From Kitasatospora sp. NBC_01266 (GTDB lineage Bacteria; Actinomycetota; Actinomycetes; Streptomycetales; Streptomycetaceae), in contig NZ_CP108458.1 of NCBI RefSeq assembly GCF_036242395.1, forward strand, positions 6,696,001-6,760,000: a DNA stretch of 64,000 bases, in the 5' to 3' direction. The notes below the pieces were generated by a model. That model did no database searches and had not been told where the DNA came from. It saw only the letters and a list, made by a program, of their open reading frames with translations. Positions within the stretch are counted from its first letter, which is position 1. Each line of letters starts with the position of its first letter. This document shows positions 8,579-17,245 of the stretch, one piece after another. Made by a program: the position numbers and the translations under genes.

Positions 8579-10243
8579 TCACCTCGCGGCGGCCTCGATC
8601 GCCAGCGCGTGGTGGAACACGTTGCGCGGATCCCAGCGGGCCTTCACCCGTTGCAGGCGCGGGTAGTTGTCCTTGTAGTAGAGGGTGGACCACGGCACCC
8701 CGGAGGTGTTCCAGGCCGGGTCGGCCAGGTCGACGTCGGGGTAGTTGATGTACGAGCCGTCGCTGACCTCGCCGGGCACCGGGACGCCGCCGGTGTCGCC
8801 GTACACGTCGCGGTAGAAGGCGCGGATCCAGGCGAGGTTGGCCTCGTCCTCGGACTCGTCGGTCCAGAAGGTGTGGTAGACCGCCTTCATCACCGAGTCG
8901 CGCTGGGCGACCGCGGTGGCGTCCGGGGCCACCGTGTCGACCTGGCCGCCGTAGCCGACGAGCAGCATGCCGCCGGTCGGATTGCCGGTGGAGTTGGTCA
9001 GGTGGCGGTAGATGGTGGCGAGTTGGCCGTCGGTGAACGAGCGGCGCAGGTAGCCGGCCTTCTCCTTGTACCGGCGGGTGACCACGTCGCCGGGCTCGCC
9101 GGTGCCCGGCCAGGTGGTCAGGTGCAGCCAGGGGAAGGTCCGCCGGGCATCGAGGCTCGGCGTCAGGCCGGTCCCGTCGGTCACCGCCGCGACGAAGTCG
9201 GTTACCATCCGGTCCGCGCCCGGCAGGTCCGCGTCGATCTGCACGGTCAGCTGGAAGCCGCCGGCGCTGCAGTGCGCCGGGATCAGGATCGCGTACAGGT
9301 TGGCGTACGGCGAGTCGGGCGCGCTGTGGCGCTCGTGCCAGCGGCCGAAGTTGCGCAGCAGGGTGGTGAACGCCTGCTCGGTCATCCGCTCGTTCCAGTC
9401 CCAGCTGACCAGGCACTTCAGCAACTCCCGTGGCGCGGCGGGCAGCAGCTGGGACGGATCGTCGCCGGTGGCGCCGGGCGAGCGCAGCCAGTAGCGGGTG
9501 ACCACCCCGAAGTTCCCGCCGCCACCGCCCGTGTGCGCCCACCAGAGGTCGCGGTGCGGGTCGTCCGGCTCGCGGGTGGCCGTCACGGCGCGGGCGGTGC
9601 CGTCCTGGTCGACCACCACCACCTCCACGCCGTACAGGTGGTCCACCAGCGAGCCGTACCGCCGCGACAGCGGCCCGTACCCGCCGCCGGCGAAGTGCCC
9701 GCCCGCGCCCACCTCCGGGCAGCCGCCCGCCGGGACGGTCACGCCCCACCCCTTGAACAGCGTCCGGTACACCTGCCCGAGGGTGGCCCCCGGCTGCACC
9801 GCGAACGCGCCGCGCTCGGGGTCGTGGCCGACGGCGTCCATCGGCGACAGGTCCAGCAGCAGCCGGACCGCCGGGTCGGCGGTGAAGTTCTCGAAGCAGT
9901 GCCCGCCACTGCGCGCCGCGACCCGCCGTCCCGAGCGCACCGCGTCCGCGACCGCCCGCACCACCTGCCCGGTCGACCCGACCATCCGGATCTCCTCCGG
10001 CCGGCCGACGAAGCGGAAGTTGTTGCCGCGCAGCAGGTTCTCGTACCGGCGGTCGCCCGGCCGGACCGTCACCGGTCCGAAGGCCGTGGGCTCGATCGCT
10101 GCGGTCGCGGCTGCGGCTTCGGCCGCAGCAGAGCTGGAGGCGAACAGGCCGGTCAGCGCGGCGGTCGCACCGCCGGTGGCCACGGCGCCGGTGGCGGTGA
10201 GCAGTCTGCGCCGGTTCAGGGAGCCGGGGGAGTCGGTCGTCAT
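8579..10243 (-). CDS. Tat-exported FAD-linked oxidase, berberine-bridge type
   Basis: 554 aa. The N-terminus has a twin-arginine signal (SLNRRRLLTATG). A PCMH-type FAD domain follows. RSGGHC holds His115, and GGCPEVGAGGHFAGGGYG holds Cys175. These are the two positions that bind FAD covalently (8-alpha-His and 6-S-Cys) in bicovalent members such as glucooligosaccharide oxidase and BBE. The C-terminal NYPDVD and YYKDNYPRLQRVKARWDPRNVF segments match the BBE domain. Such enzymes oxidise sugars or secondary metabolites outside the cell and reduce O2 to H2O2. The substrate cannot be read. It stands alone and is convergent with the upstream operon. Confidence 0.9.
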   Translation of the reverse strand: MTTDSPGSLNRRRLLTATGAVATGGATAALTGLFASSSAAAEAAAATAAIEPTAFGPVTVRPGDRRYENLLRGNNFRFVGRPEEIRMVGSTGQVVRAVADAVRSGRRVAARSGGHCFENFTADPAVRLLLDLSPMDAVGHDPERGAFAVQPGATLGQVYRTLFKGWGVTVPAGGCPEVGAGGHFAGGGYGPLSRRYGSLVDHLYGVEVVVVDQDGTARAVTATREPDDPHRDLWWAHTGGGGGNFGVVTRYWLRSPGATGDDPSQLLPAAPRELLKCLVSWDWNERMTEQAFTTLLRNFGRWHERHSAPDSPYANLYAILIPAHCSAGGFQLTVQIDADLPGADRMVTDFVAAVTDGTGLTPSLDARRTFPWLHLTTWPGTGEPGDVVTRRYKEKAGYLRRSFTDGQLATIYRHLTNSTGNPTGGMLLVGYGGQVDTVAPDATAVAQRDSVMKAVYHTFWTDESEDEANLAWIRAFYRDVYGDTGGVPVPGEVSDGSYINYPDVDLADPAWNTSGVPWSTLYYKDNYPRLQRVKARWDPRNVFHHALAIEAAAR

Positions 10244-10327
10244 GGCAGCAGCATGCTGGCCGGCGCGGTTGACGGTCCGTCGGACAGGCCGTACCCGCAG
10301 CAGATTCCCCGGGAGGGAGGATGCGGC

Positions 10328-10370
10328 GAGGGCCGGGTCCCGCGCACACTGTGCGCCGGACCCGGCCCTC
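10328..10370 (-). terminator. Hairpin terminator of the initiator tRNA gene
   Basis: Perfect 13-bp arms at 10328-10340 and 10358-10370 (GAGGGCCGGGTCC and its complement) enclose a second small inverted repeat (GCGCAC/GTGCGC). It lies 8 bases beyond the tRNA 3' end on the minus strand. There is no U-tract, as is usual for Streptomyces terminators. Confidence 0.85.
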
Positions 10371-10378
10371 GTCTCTCG

Positions 10379-10452
10379 TAGCGGGGACAGGATTTGAACC
10401 TGCGACCTCTGGGTTATGAGCCCAGCGAGCTACCGAGCTGCTCCACCCCGCG
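10379..10452 (-). tRNA. Initiator tRNA-fMet (CAU)
   Basis: 74 nt without encoded CCA. Read 5' to 3' on the minus strand it begins CGCGGGGTGGAGCAGCTC, has anticodon CAT in the loop CTCATAA, and a T-loop GGTTCAAATCC. Initiator features are present: three consecutive G:C pairs (GGG/CCC) flanking the anticodon loop and an unpaired first acceptor position (C1 opposite U72). Confidence 0.96.
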
Positions 10453-10653
10453 TCGGTAAACACGACTGTACGGCATCGGGAGCGGATCACCGAATCGATA
10501 GTCCAGGCCAGCGCGCCGGACGGTCGCGCGGGCCGGTCCGGCAGACAGGGATCGCAGGATTCCGGACATCACGGCCGGTTCGCGCGGCACCCGGGCGAGA
10601 ACCGGGCCACGGTGGTCCAGGGCGAGCCGCCAGGCCGCCGGACCCACCGCCTG

Positions 10654-10700
10654 CACCGGACAACCGCCTTCACCGGACAACCGCCGCCTTCACCAGACAG
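10654..10700 (+). repeat. Short direct repeats upstream of the PfpI gene
   Basis: The 15-mer CACCGGACAACCGCC occurs at 10654-10668 and 10671-10685, with a degenerate third start (CACCAGACAG) at 10691. It lies directly before the ribosome site of the next gene. This may be replication slippage or a regulatory site; nothing decides between them. Confidence 0.6.
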
Positions 10701-10710
10701 GAGCACAGCC

Positions 10711-11439
10711 ATGTCCGAGACACCCGCCACGGCAGCCGAAGAGCCGACCAGGACCATCGCCTTCGTCGCCTATCCCGGGATCACCGTGCTGGACCTGGTC
10801 GGTCCGCTGCAGGTCTGCTCGGCGCTCAGCTACCTGGCGCCCGGCTTCCGCACGGTGGTGGTCGGCGAGCGGATCGAGCCGATGGCCACCGACACCCCGC
10901 TCTCCGTGGTGCCCAGCCACACCTTCGAGGAGGTGCCCGACCCGTACGCGGTGCTGGTGCCCGGCGGCCTGGTGCCGACGCTCGCCGCGCTGGCCGACCA
11001 GCGCCTGCTGGGCCGCCTGCGCCAGTTGGCCGAGGGGGCCGAGCTGGTGGGTTCCGTCTGCACCGGCTCGCTGCTGCTGGCCGCCGCCGGCCTGCTGGAG
11101 GGTCGGCGGGCCACCACCCACTGGTGGTACCGGGATCTGCTCACCCGCTTCGGCGCGACGCCGGTGGCCGAGCGCTGGGTGGCGGACGGGCGGTTCATCA
11201 CCGCCGCCGGGGTCTCGGCCGGCATCGACATGGCGCTCCAACTGGTCGCGCAGGTGGCCGGGGAGCCGCTGGCCCGCGAGGTCCAGCTGATCATCGAGTA
11301 CGACCCGCAGCCGCCGTTCGGCGCCATCGACTGGGCCGGCACGGACATCGCGAGCTACGCGCCGATCGCCCAGGGCGCGCTGCGCCAGGCACTGGTCGAC
11401 CACCCGGAGCTGTACGCCCGCCTCACTGACGAAAAGTGA
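10711..11439 (+). CDS. DJ-1/PfpI-family protein (isonitrile-hydratase-like)
   Basis: 242 aa; ATG preceded by CAGGAG. The fold pattern is that of the DJ-1/PfpI family: an early IAFVAYPGITVLDLVGPLQV segment with the conserved acidic/Leu region, and a nucleophile elbow GSVCTGSLLLAAAGLL with the catalytic Cys. RRATTHWWY follows. These features match the isonitrile hydratase/AraC-N-like branch. No helix-turn-helix domain follows, so it is an enzyme rather than an AraC-type regulator. Its TGA stop forms one half of the palindrome at 11437-11450, whose other half holds the stop of the convergent methyltransferase gene. Confidence 0.88.
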   Translation: MSETPATAAEEPTRTIAFVAYPGITVLDLVGPLQVCSALSYLAPGFRTVVVGERIEPMATDTPLSVVPSHTFEEVPDPYAVLVPGGLVPTLAALADQRLLGRLRQLAEGAELVGSVCTGSLLLAAAGLLEGRRATTHWWYRDLLTRFGATPVAERWVADGRFITAAGVSAGIDMALQLVAQVAGEPLAREVQLIIEYDPQPPFGAIDWAGTDIASYAPIAQGALRQALVDHPELYARLTDEK

Positions 11440-11450
11440 CGGATCGTCAG
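11437..11450. repeat. TGAC-N5-GTCAG palindrome containing both convergent stop codons
   Basis: TGACGGATCGTCAG supplies TGA stops for the plus-strand PfpI gene and the minus-strand methyltransferase gene. The same 14-mer occurs at 13640 and 17236, and related TGACN5GTCAG copies occur at 21747, 33531, 35553 and 52897. Confidence 0.7.
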
Positions 11451-12148
11451 ACCGTGTTGAGGGAGGCGGGGAGGTGCGTCGGCACGGCGCAGTCGACCGG
11501 CTCCGCGCACGGGTGGAGGCGGGCGTAGTAGGCGAACGGCGGCCCGATCAACTTGCCCACCCGCAGCCCGGAGTCGCTCGCGTGTCCGATCAGCCGGGCC
11601 GGGCGGATCTGGTGGCGGTCGAAGAACTCGCCGACCACCAGCCGCCCGCCCGGCTTCAGCACCCGGCGCAGCTCGCGCAGCGTGGCGGTCGGATCGGGGA
11701 TCTCGCCGAGCGCGGTGACCAGGTAGGCGGCGTCGAAGCAGGCGTCCTCGAAGGGCAGTTGGTGGGCATCGGCCAGGGTGGGCCGGATGCCGGCGATGCC
11801 CTGCCGCTCGGCCCGGCGCATCACGTGGTCGAGCATCGGCTGCTGGATGTCGACGATGTCCAGCCGGCCGCTCGCCCCCAACTGCGGGGCGACGTGCAGG
11901 GACTGCAGCCCGGTGCCGGGACCGATCTCCAGGATCCGCTCACCGGGGCGGGGTTCCAGCAGGCCGTCCAGCCGGCGCAGCGAGAGGAACGGCAGCGGCA
12001 GGTCCAGCAGCCAGTGCTGGGCGTACGGGTAGGGCGCGGTGTCGAAGGCCCACCAGGCGGTGACGGCCGCCGCGGCCGCGGTGCCGGCCGCGACCCGGCG
12101 CAGGGTCTTGCGGTTGCGGGGGGAGGCGGCGAGCGAGCGTGCGGACAT
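11447..12148 (-). CDS. Class I SAM-dependent methyltransferase, membrane anchored
   Basis: 233 aa from the ATG at 12148, chosen because GGAGGACTGACACC precedes it; an earlier start at 12217 is possible. One N-terminal hydrophobic helix (VAAGTAAAAAVTAWWAF) may anchor it. The SAM-binding motif I is ILEIGPGTG, with the acidic post-I residue in LDIVDIQQPM and motif II near FDAAYLVTALGEIPD. This is the UbiE/COQ5-like Methyltransf_11 pattern. The substrate is not evident. It is a single gene convergent with the PfpI gene. Confidence 0.88.
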   Translation of the reverse strand: MSARSLAASPRNRKTLRRVAAGTAAAAAVTAWWAFDTAPYPYAQHWLLDLPLPFLSLRRLDGLLEPRPGERILEIGPGTGLQSLHVAPQLGASGRLDIVDIQQPMLDHVMRRAERQGIAGIRPTLADAHQLPFEDACFDAAYLVTALGEIPDPTATLRELRRVLKPGGRLVVGEFFDRHQIRPARLIGHASDSGLRVGKLIGPPFAYYARLHPCAEPVDCAVPTHLPASLNTV

Positions 12149-12298
12149 GGTGTCAGTCCTCCGATGATGCGGACGAGGGGACCGGCGGGGCCGGTGGATC
12201 AACTGGTGTGTCACCAACGATCCCGGTTCGGCCGCGCGGAGTCCTCAACGCCAGTGCCCGTCCTGATGGTGGTGCTGGCGTTACCTTCGCGGGTGTGG

Positions 12299-13210
12299 TC
12301 AGTACCCGAGTGCCGCGTACCCGTGGTCCACGCGCACGCTGATCAGGCCTGCCGCGTCCGGGTCGGCCAGGCCCGGCGCGACCCGCAGGGCGTCGCCGGG
12401 CGCGCCACCGCCGTCCAGCCGGTAGCGGCTGCCCGGCGGCAGGCTGGCGTCCAGGCGGCCCGCGCCGACCGAGGCGGTGAACCGGCTCGGGGGCGTGCTG
12501 AAGTTCACGCTGGCCGGGCCCGACCGGGTCTGCAGGGCCACCGTGGGGGAGCTGAGGCCGGTCGCCCGGACGCGGCCGGAGTCGTCGGTCACCCGGAGCG
12601 GGCCACTGCTGTCCGACACCGTGATCGGGCCCGAGCCGGTGCGCAGTCGAAGATCGCCGGCCAGCCCGGACAGGCTGATCGAGCCCGACCGCGAGGCGGC
12701 GTCCACCGAGGCCCGCGCGGGCAGCTCGATCTCCAGCGACACCTGCGAGCCGAAGGCGTCCAGGTCCGGCCCTGGCTGGTCGACCAGGACGGTGAGCGTG
12801 TCGCCGGCCCAACCGGTCCGCACGGCGGGTGCGCGCACCGACCAGTCCATCGTGTAGCGCAGGTGGACCTGGTCGTCGGGGCCGGGGCGCAGCACCACCG
12901 AAGCACGGGGGGCGTCCAGTCGCAGCGCGCCGACCGGGTGATGCAGCACGAGGTCCGCGTCGCGGCTGTCCCGGGCCAGCCAGGCCCAGGCATACCCGCC
13001 GGCCGGCAGCACCAGCAGCGCGCCGGTCAGCGCCGCGACCGCCCGCCAGGCCCGGCGCTGCCAGCGGCCGCCGTCGCTCTGCGAATCCCCGACGTCGTGC
13101 TGTGAGGTCCCGCGCCGCGCGATCCCACGTTCCGCGATCCCGCGCTGCGAACTCCCGCGCAGCGAGTCCCCGGCCGCGCGCCACGTCGTCCGGTCGCGCG
13201 TGTCCGTCAC
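12299..13210 (-). CDS. DUF4097-like membrane-anchored beta-helix protein
   Basis: 303 aa, GTG start overlapping the stop of the response regulator gene (shared bases 13207-13210). A basic, Arg-rich cytoplasmic N-terminus is followed by one transmembrane helix (AVAALTGALLVLPAGGYAWAWL). The extracytoplasmic part has repeated strands such as SRSGSISLSGLAGDLRLRTG and SGPITVSDSSGPLRVTDDSG, the signature of the putative adhesin/DUF4097 beta-helix. Co-transcription with a NarL-type two-component system suggests it is its target or an accessory envelope sensor. Confidence 0.8.
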   Translation of the reverse strand: MTDTRDRTTWRAAGDSLRGSSQRGIAERGIARRGTSQHDVGDSQSDGGRWQRRAWRAVAALTGALLVLPAGGYAWAWLARDSRDADLVLHHPVGALRLDAPRASVVLRPGPDDQVHLRYTMDWSVRAPAVRTGWAGDTLTVLVDQPGPDLDAFGSQVSLEIELPARASVDAASRSGSISLSGLAGDLRLRTGSGPITVSDSSGPLRVTDDSGRVRATGLSSPTVALQTRSGPASVNFSTPPSRFTASVGAGRLDASLPPGSRYRLDGGGAPGDALRVAPGLADPDAAGLISVRVDHGYAALGY

Positions 13211-13854
13211 GCCGGGACGCCCAGGAAGCGCAGCACCGCGAGCACCCGCCGGTGGTCGCCGTCGGCGGCGGAGAGGTCCAGCTTGCTGAAGATGTTGTTG
13301 ATGTGCTTCGCGACCGCGCTCTCGCCCACCACCATGGCCTCGGCGATGCCGGCGTTGGAGCGCCCCTCGGCCATCAGCGACAGCACCTCGCGCTCGCGCG
13401 GGGTCAGCTGGTCGAGCGGGTCGCTCTGCCGGCGCACCAGCAGCTGCGCGACCACCTCCGGGTCCAGCGCGGTGCCGCCGCCGGCCACCCGGTGCAGCGC
13501 CTCGACGAACTCGGCGACGTCGGCGACCCGGTCCTTCAGCAGGTACCCCACCCCGCGGGTGCGGCCGGTCAGCAACTTGGCGGCGTGCCGCTCCTCGACG
13601 TACTGCGAGAGCAGCAGCACCGCGGTCTGCGGCTGGTTCTGACGGATCGTCAGTGCGGCGCGCATGCCCTCGTCGGTGTGCGAGGGCGGCATCCGCACGT
13701 CGGTGACCACCAGGTCCGGCCGGACCTCGGCGGTCAGCGCCAGCAACTGCTCGGCGTCACCGACGTCACCGACCACCTCGAAGCCTGCGGCGCCCAGCAG
13801 TTGGACCAGTCCGGCCCGCAGCAGGACGGAGTCCTCGGCGATCACAGCTCGCAC
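13207..13854 (-). CDS. NarL/FixJ-type response regulator
   Basis: 215 aa from a GTG at 13854 (product begins M/VRAVIAEDSVLL); a start at 13845 is also possible. The receiver domain has Asp52 as phosphoacceptor (VVTDVRMP) and Lys in YLLKDRV. The LuxR-type helix-turn-helix is LTPREREVLSLMAEGRSNAGIAEAMVVGESAVAKHINNIFSKL. It overlaps the kinase gene by 13 bases, so the pair is translationally coupled. Confidence 0.95.
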   Translation of the reverse strand: MRAVIAEDSVLLRAGLVQLLGAAGFEVVGDVGDAEQLLALTAEVRPDLVVTDVRMPPSHTDEGMRAALTIRQNQPQTAVLLLSQYVEERHAAKLLTGRTRGVGYLLKDRVADVAEFVEALHRVAGGGTALDPEVVAQLLVRRQSDPLDQLTPREREVLSLMAEGRSNAGIAEAMVVGESAVAKHINNIFSKLDLSAADGDHRRVLAVLRFLGVPA

Positions 13855-15134
13855 GGCAGCTCCACGGTGATTTCGGTCGGGCCCCCGACGGGGCTGCTGA
13901 TCATGAGGGTGCCGTCCACCGAGGAGACCCGCTGGGTGAGCCCGGTCAGGCCGGTGCCCCGGCCGGGGTCGGCGCCGCCGATCCCGTCGTCGACCACGGT
14001 CACCCGCAGGACGTCGGCGTGCCGCTCCAGGTGGACATCGGCCCGCGCGGCCTGGGCGTGCTTGGCGATGTTGGCCAGCGCCTCGGAGACCACGAAGTAC
14101 GCGACGGCCTCGATCGCCGGTGCCGCCCGCCCCTCGGCCGAGACGTGCAGCCGCACCGGGAACGGGGCCCGCGCCGCGATGCCGGAGAGCGCCGCGTCCA
14201 GCCCCTGCTCGTCCAGCACCGCCGGATGCAGCCCGCGCACCAGGTCGCGCAGCTCGGTCAGCGCCTCCTTGGCCTCCGCGTGCACCTCGCCGAGCAGATC
14301 CTTCAGCTCCGGGGTCAGCCCCGGGTGGGTGGCCCGGGCGATGCCGAGTTTCATCGCGAGGGCGACCAGGCGCTGCTGGACGCCGTCGTGCAGGTCCCGC
14401 TCGATCCGGCGGCGCTCGGTGTCGGCCGCCGCCAGCAGCGCGGCCCGGCTGACCGCCAGGTGGTCCACCCGCAGCTGCAGCTCGTGCGCCCGGCCCGGGC
14501 CGAGCAGCGCGCGGGCGGCCGCGGCGTCCAGCCGGGCCACGGCGCTCGCCAGCGGCGGGGCCACGAAGAGCAGCAGCCCGCCCAGCAGCCACCCGGCGGT
14601 GACCGTCACCGGATGCGCGCCCAGGTTCAGCGGGCTGGTGGCCGGCAGCGCCCAGGCGGCGCACGGCAGCACCAGCAGCCCCGCGCCGCAGGCCCAGGCA
14701 CCGAGCGTGAGCAGGCCGCCGAGGGCGATGCCCGGCCCGACCGCCACGTGGTAGGCCGCCTGCCGCCAGAGCACGTCGGAGCGCAGTGACTGTGCCAGCC
14801 CGCGCCGCACGGCCGGGCCGGGCAGCCGGATGTCCAGCAGGGCGGCCAGTCGGCTGGTCTGAACGCGGGTCAGGAGTACGAACCCGTGGGTCAGCAGGAG
14901 GGCGTAGCTGACGCCGAAGACCAGGGTGAGCAGCAGCATCACGGTCAGGTTCACGGCCAGTGGGACCAGTACGAGCCCCAGGGCCAGCGGCGCCACCGGC
15001 GCCAGCAGGCCGGCCGCGTGCACCGGCAGGCCCGCGACCACGAAGGCGGTGTGTCGGCGGGCAGCGGCCGACCAGGGCGGATCGCCGAGCACCCGGCGGC
15101 GCACGCGAGGCGATGCGGGCAGGGTCGCGGACAT
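13842..15134 (-). CDS. NarL-type sensor histidine kinase
   Basis: 430 aa. The N-terminal half has several hydrophobic segments (about residues 31-90 and 125-200), as in multi-pass sensor kinases of this class. HisKA_3 dimerisation motif TERRRIERDLHDGVQQRL holds the phosphorylated His249. The ATPase domain shows EALANIAKHAQA and VVDDGIGGADPGRGTGLTGL. First gene of the three-gene operon; no strong ribosome site precedes the ATG, so a leaderless or weakly initiated message is possible. The signal is unknown. Confidence 0.95.
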   Translation of the reverse strand: MSATLPASPRVRRRVLGDPPWSAAARRHTAFVVAGLPVHAAGLLAPVAPLALGLVLVPLAVNLTVMLLLTLVFGVSYALLLTHGFVLLTRVQTSRLAALLDIRLPGPAVRRGLAQSLRSDVLWRQAAYHVAVGPGIALGGLLTLGAWACGAGLLVLPCAAWALPATSPLNLGAHPVTVTAGWLLGGLLLFVAPPLASAVARLDAAAARALLGPGRAHELQLRVDHLAVSRAALLAAADTERRRIERDLHDGVQQRLVALAMKLGIARATHPGLTPELKDLLGEVHAEAKEALTELRDLVRGLHPAVLDEQGLDAALSGIAARAPFPVRLHVSAEGRAAPAIEAVAYFVVSEALANIAKHAQAARADVHLERHADVLRVTVVDDGIGGADPGRGTGLTGLTQRVSSVDGTLMISSPVGGPTEITVELPCEL

Positions 15135-15243
15135 GATGATCAGTTTAGAGGGGCCGCTATGCGTGCCGCCGACGGGCTCCGGATGCCCGGCCGACCGCCG
15201 GACCGGGGGCGCGGACGAGGAGGGCGCGGGACCGAGGGTCAGG

Positions 15244-15585
15244 TCAGTCGCTCACCAGGACGCGGTCACCGAGGTGGTCGCTCTGGTGGCCGGCGGCCGC
15301 CAGGGTGGCCGCGAGGTGCAGGGCGGACTGGAAGTTCCGGGACCGGACCGCCGAGCTGCCGCTCATCCGGTGGCCGGCACCGTCACGCCGGCCGTGCTTG
15401 TGCAGCGGGAGCGGTCGGCCGCTCGGGCCACTCCGGCCGCTCTGCCAGGAGACCGTCACGCCGTGGCACTCGGCGCGCACCACTGCCCCTTCGCATCCGT
15501 CGCCGTCCAGGGCGAGGGGCAGGTCCGCGGCCGTGAGTGTTGCGATGACAGAATCGAACAGGTCCTGGCGTTTGGAAGGCATCAT
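15244..15585 (-). CDS. Small protein of unknown function
   Basis: 113 aa from ATG at 15585 (product begins MMPSKRQDLFDSVIATLTAADLP). The frame stays open upstream to 15822, but that part reads as low-complexity Arg/Pro and is unlikely to be coding. Coding-like GC bias is moderate. No motif recognised. It is divergent from the small membrane protein gene that follows. Confidence 0.5.
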   Translation of the reverse strand: MMPSKRQDLFDSVIATLTAADLPLALDGDGCEGAVVRAECHGVTVSWQSGRSGPSGRPLPLHKHGRRDGAGHRMSGSSAVRSRNFQSALHLAATLAAAGHQSDHLGDRVLVSD

Positions 15586-15808
15586 CGCATCGTACAGGTG
15601 AACGGCAGCTGAACGCCAGTTGGCCGCCGGACGGGCCCGATCGGCCCCTGCCCTGGGGCGAGGTGACGGGCCGTCGGGTGTCCGCCGTCGCGATGGTGTA
15701 CCTGGTACCACCATCAACCGGGATGGCGGCGCTACTGCCCCGGGCCCGCCGCCGCGCCAGGCTGGTAACCGCACCCGAGGGCCGGGCGCGGGGAGGAGGC
15801 GGCAGCCA

Positions 15809-16279
15809 ATGGGACACATCACGCTGATCGAGCGTCAGGTCACGCCGCCGGAGCCGGCCGCCCCGGTCCCCGCCGGCCTGCCGCGCCCCGTCCGCCTACC
15901 GCGCCGGGCGGCCACCGTCCTCACCGTGCTGGGGCTGGCGATGGTGCCCTGGCTCTTCTTCCTGCACACCGGCCTGCCCGGCACCGCGCAGGCCGCCCAC
16001 TGGGCCTGGGCCTGGACCGGTCTGGACTCGCTGGAGGCCCTCGGCCTGCTCTCGACCGGCCTGCTGCTGCGCCGCGGCGACCAGCGCGCCTGCCTGGCGG
16101 CGGCCGCCACCGCGACCCTGCTGCTGGTCGACGCCTGGTTCGACACCATGACCGCCGCCCCCGGCAGCGACCTGATCGCCTCGGCGCTGATGGCGGTGGG
16201 CGCCGAGCTGCCGCTGGCGGTGCTCTGCGGGGTGCTGGCGGTGCGGAGCCTGCCGCGGCAGGTTCAGAGCTTGCCTTGA
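15809..16279 (+). CDS. Small multi-pass membrane protein
   Basis: 156 aa; ATG at 15809 follows GGAGGAGG. Hydrophobic segments lie near residues 35-53, 65-85, 90-110 and 125-145, consistent with four transmembrane helices. The N-terminal 30 residues are Pro-rich and probably cytoplasmic. No family recognised. Confidence 0.72.
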   Translation: MGHITLIERQVTPPEPAAPVPAGLPRPVRLPRRAATVLTVLGLAMVPWLFFLHTGLPGTAQAAHWAWAWTGLDSLEALGLLSTGLLLRRGDQRACLAAAATATLLLVDAWFDTMTAAPGSDLIASALMAVGAELPLAVLCGVLAVRSLPRQVQSLP

Positions 16280-16362
16280 GCATCCGTACCCGAACGGCGT
16301 GACACCATCCGGGCAGCAAGCGCGGCGCGCGGAAAGCAGCGCCGCCCCGGGAAGGGGGCCCC

Positions 16363-16611
16363 ATGGACGGCCATATCGTGCACACCGGCCACGTAGACAC
16401 CGGCCAGTCCGACTCCGGTCACCATCACCAGCACCACCATCACCACGCCGGGACGGACCAGGCGGCGCTGCCCTACTCCCTCGACACCGACGACGGGCAC
16501 CGGCCGAGCCTCGGCGGTGCGTACTGGCGGCCGTCGACGCCGCCGTGGGCCTGGCTCACGCTCGCGGCACTGGCGATCGGCCTGCCGGTGGTGGCGATGC
16601 TGCTGCGCTGA
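16363..16611 (+). CDS. His-rich small membrane protein
   Basis: 82 aa, ATG preceded by GAAGGGGG. Codon use is strongly GC3, supporting a real gene. The N-terminal half has a run of His (HHHQHHHHH at about residues 20-28) within a longer His-containing stretch, and the C-terminus is a single hydrophobic helix (WLTLAALAIGLPVVAMLL). The arrangement suggests a metal-binding (Ni, Zn, Cu or Co) membrane-tethered peptide. This is inferred from composition only. Confidence 0.65.
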   Translation: MDGHIVHTGHVDTGQSDSGHHHQHHHHHAGTDQAALPYSLDTDDGHRPSLGGAYWRPSTPPWAWLTLAALAIGLPVVAMLLR

Positions 16612-16652
16612 CGCCGCGAACGGCATCGAAGTGGCCGGGCGAAGACAGGCCC

Positions 16653-16919
16653 CTAGGTCGGGCGGTCGAGCACCATGGCGTACACACCTTCGCCGACGGG
16701 CCTGAACCCCTGCCGCTCCCATGCCTTCCGCAGAGCGGCCACGGCATCCTCGTCCGGCCGCCGCACCTCGGGGTCGTCGGATTCGTAGCTGCACACCTCG
16801 TCCGGCCCGTGCTTCGGGTGGATCGGGGCTGGGTAGCACACGGCCACGGTGCCGGGGACGGCCATCCGCCGCATCGCATGGATCGCCAGCGTCATCCCCA
16901 CGCCTTTGCCGCGCCACTT
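16653..16919 (-). pseudogene. Remnant of a GNAT acetyltransferase (C-terminal part only)
   Basis: Read on the minus strand, this frame gives WRGKGVGMTLAIHAMRRMAV, which matches acetyl-CoA-binding motif A (R-G-K-G-V-G), and ends AWERQGFRPVGEGVYAMVL, a typical GNAT C-terminus. The N-terminal half of the fold is absent; upstream bases belong to another broken gene. The only in-frame start (16901) lies after the cofactor motif. I read this as a truncated, non-functional acetyltransferase. Confidence 0.6.
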
Positions 16920-17024
16920 GTTTGTAGGACTGAATCACCAGGTCACCCGTGACGTCGTCCTGCCAGATGGTCGGCGAACCGTCATCCGGGTGTTGGGGTG
17001 GATCCCGAGGAACTTCAGAGCCAT
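16920..17024 (-). pseudogene. Frameshifted small MALKFLG-type protein
   Basis: An ATG at 17024 preceded by GGGAGGCGGCA opens MALKFLGIHPNT. The natural continuation (DDGSPTIWQDDVTGDLVIQSYK) lies in a different frame, so a one-base indel near 16990 breaks it. The intact pattern resembles short Streptomyces proteins that start MALKYLG and contain a CPTV/DEETGD-like core. It runs directly into the GNAT remnant in a third frame. Confidence 0.55.
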
Positions 17025-17245
17025 TGCCGCCTCCCAAGCCGAACGAATTCCATGCGGTCCAGGACCTTCGCGCAGGTGATGACCCAGCGTCAAGAGCCCG
17101 TTACATAACGAGAGGAGTGCTCCGACTCCCGTTTGCCGATTCGGTAGCTCCCGGCATGCGGACATTGGCGCAGCATTCCCGGTGTCCTGACACGTCCGTG
17201 CCCCGGGCCGCGATTGCGGTCCGGGGCACGATGGGTGACGGATCG

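Noticed and set aside
8579..10243. Biosynthetic gene cluster around the BBE-type oxidase
   Set aside because: No PKS, NRPS, terpene or RiPP genes nearby; the oxidase stands alone.
4524..10490. 1988-codon open frame on the minus strand
   Set aside because: It lies antisense to the MoxR and DUF5682-like genes and runs through the oxidase gene in another frame; Arg/Gly-rich shadow caused by GC3 bias.
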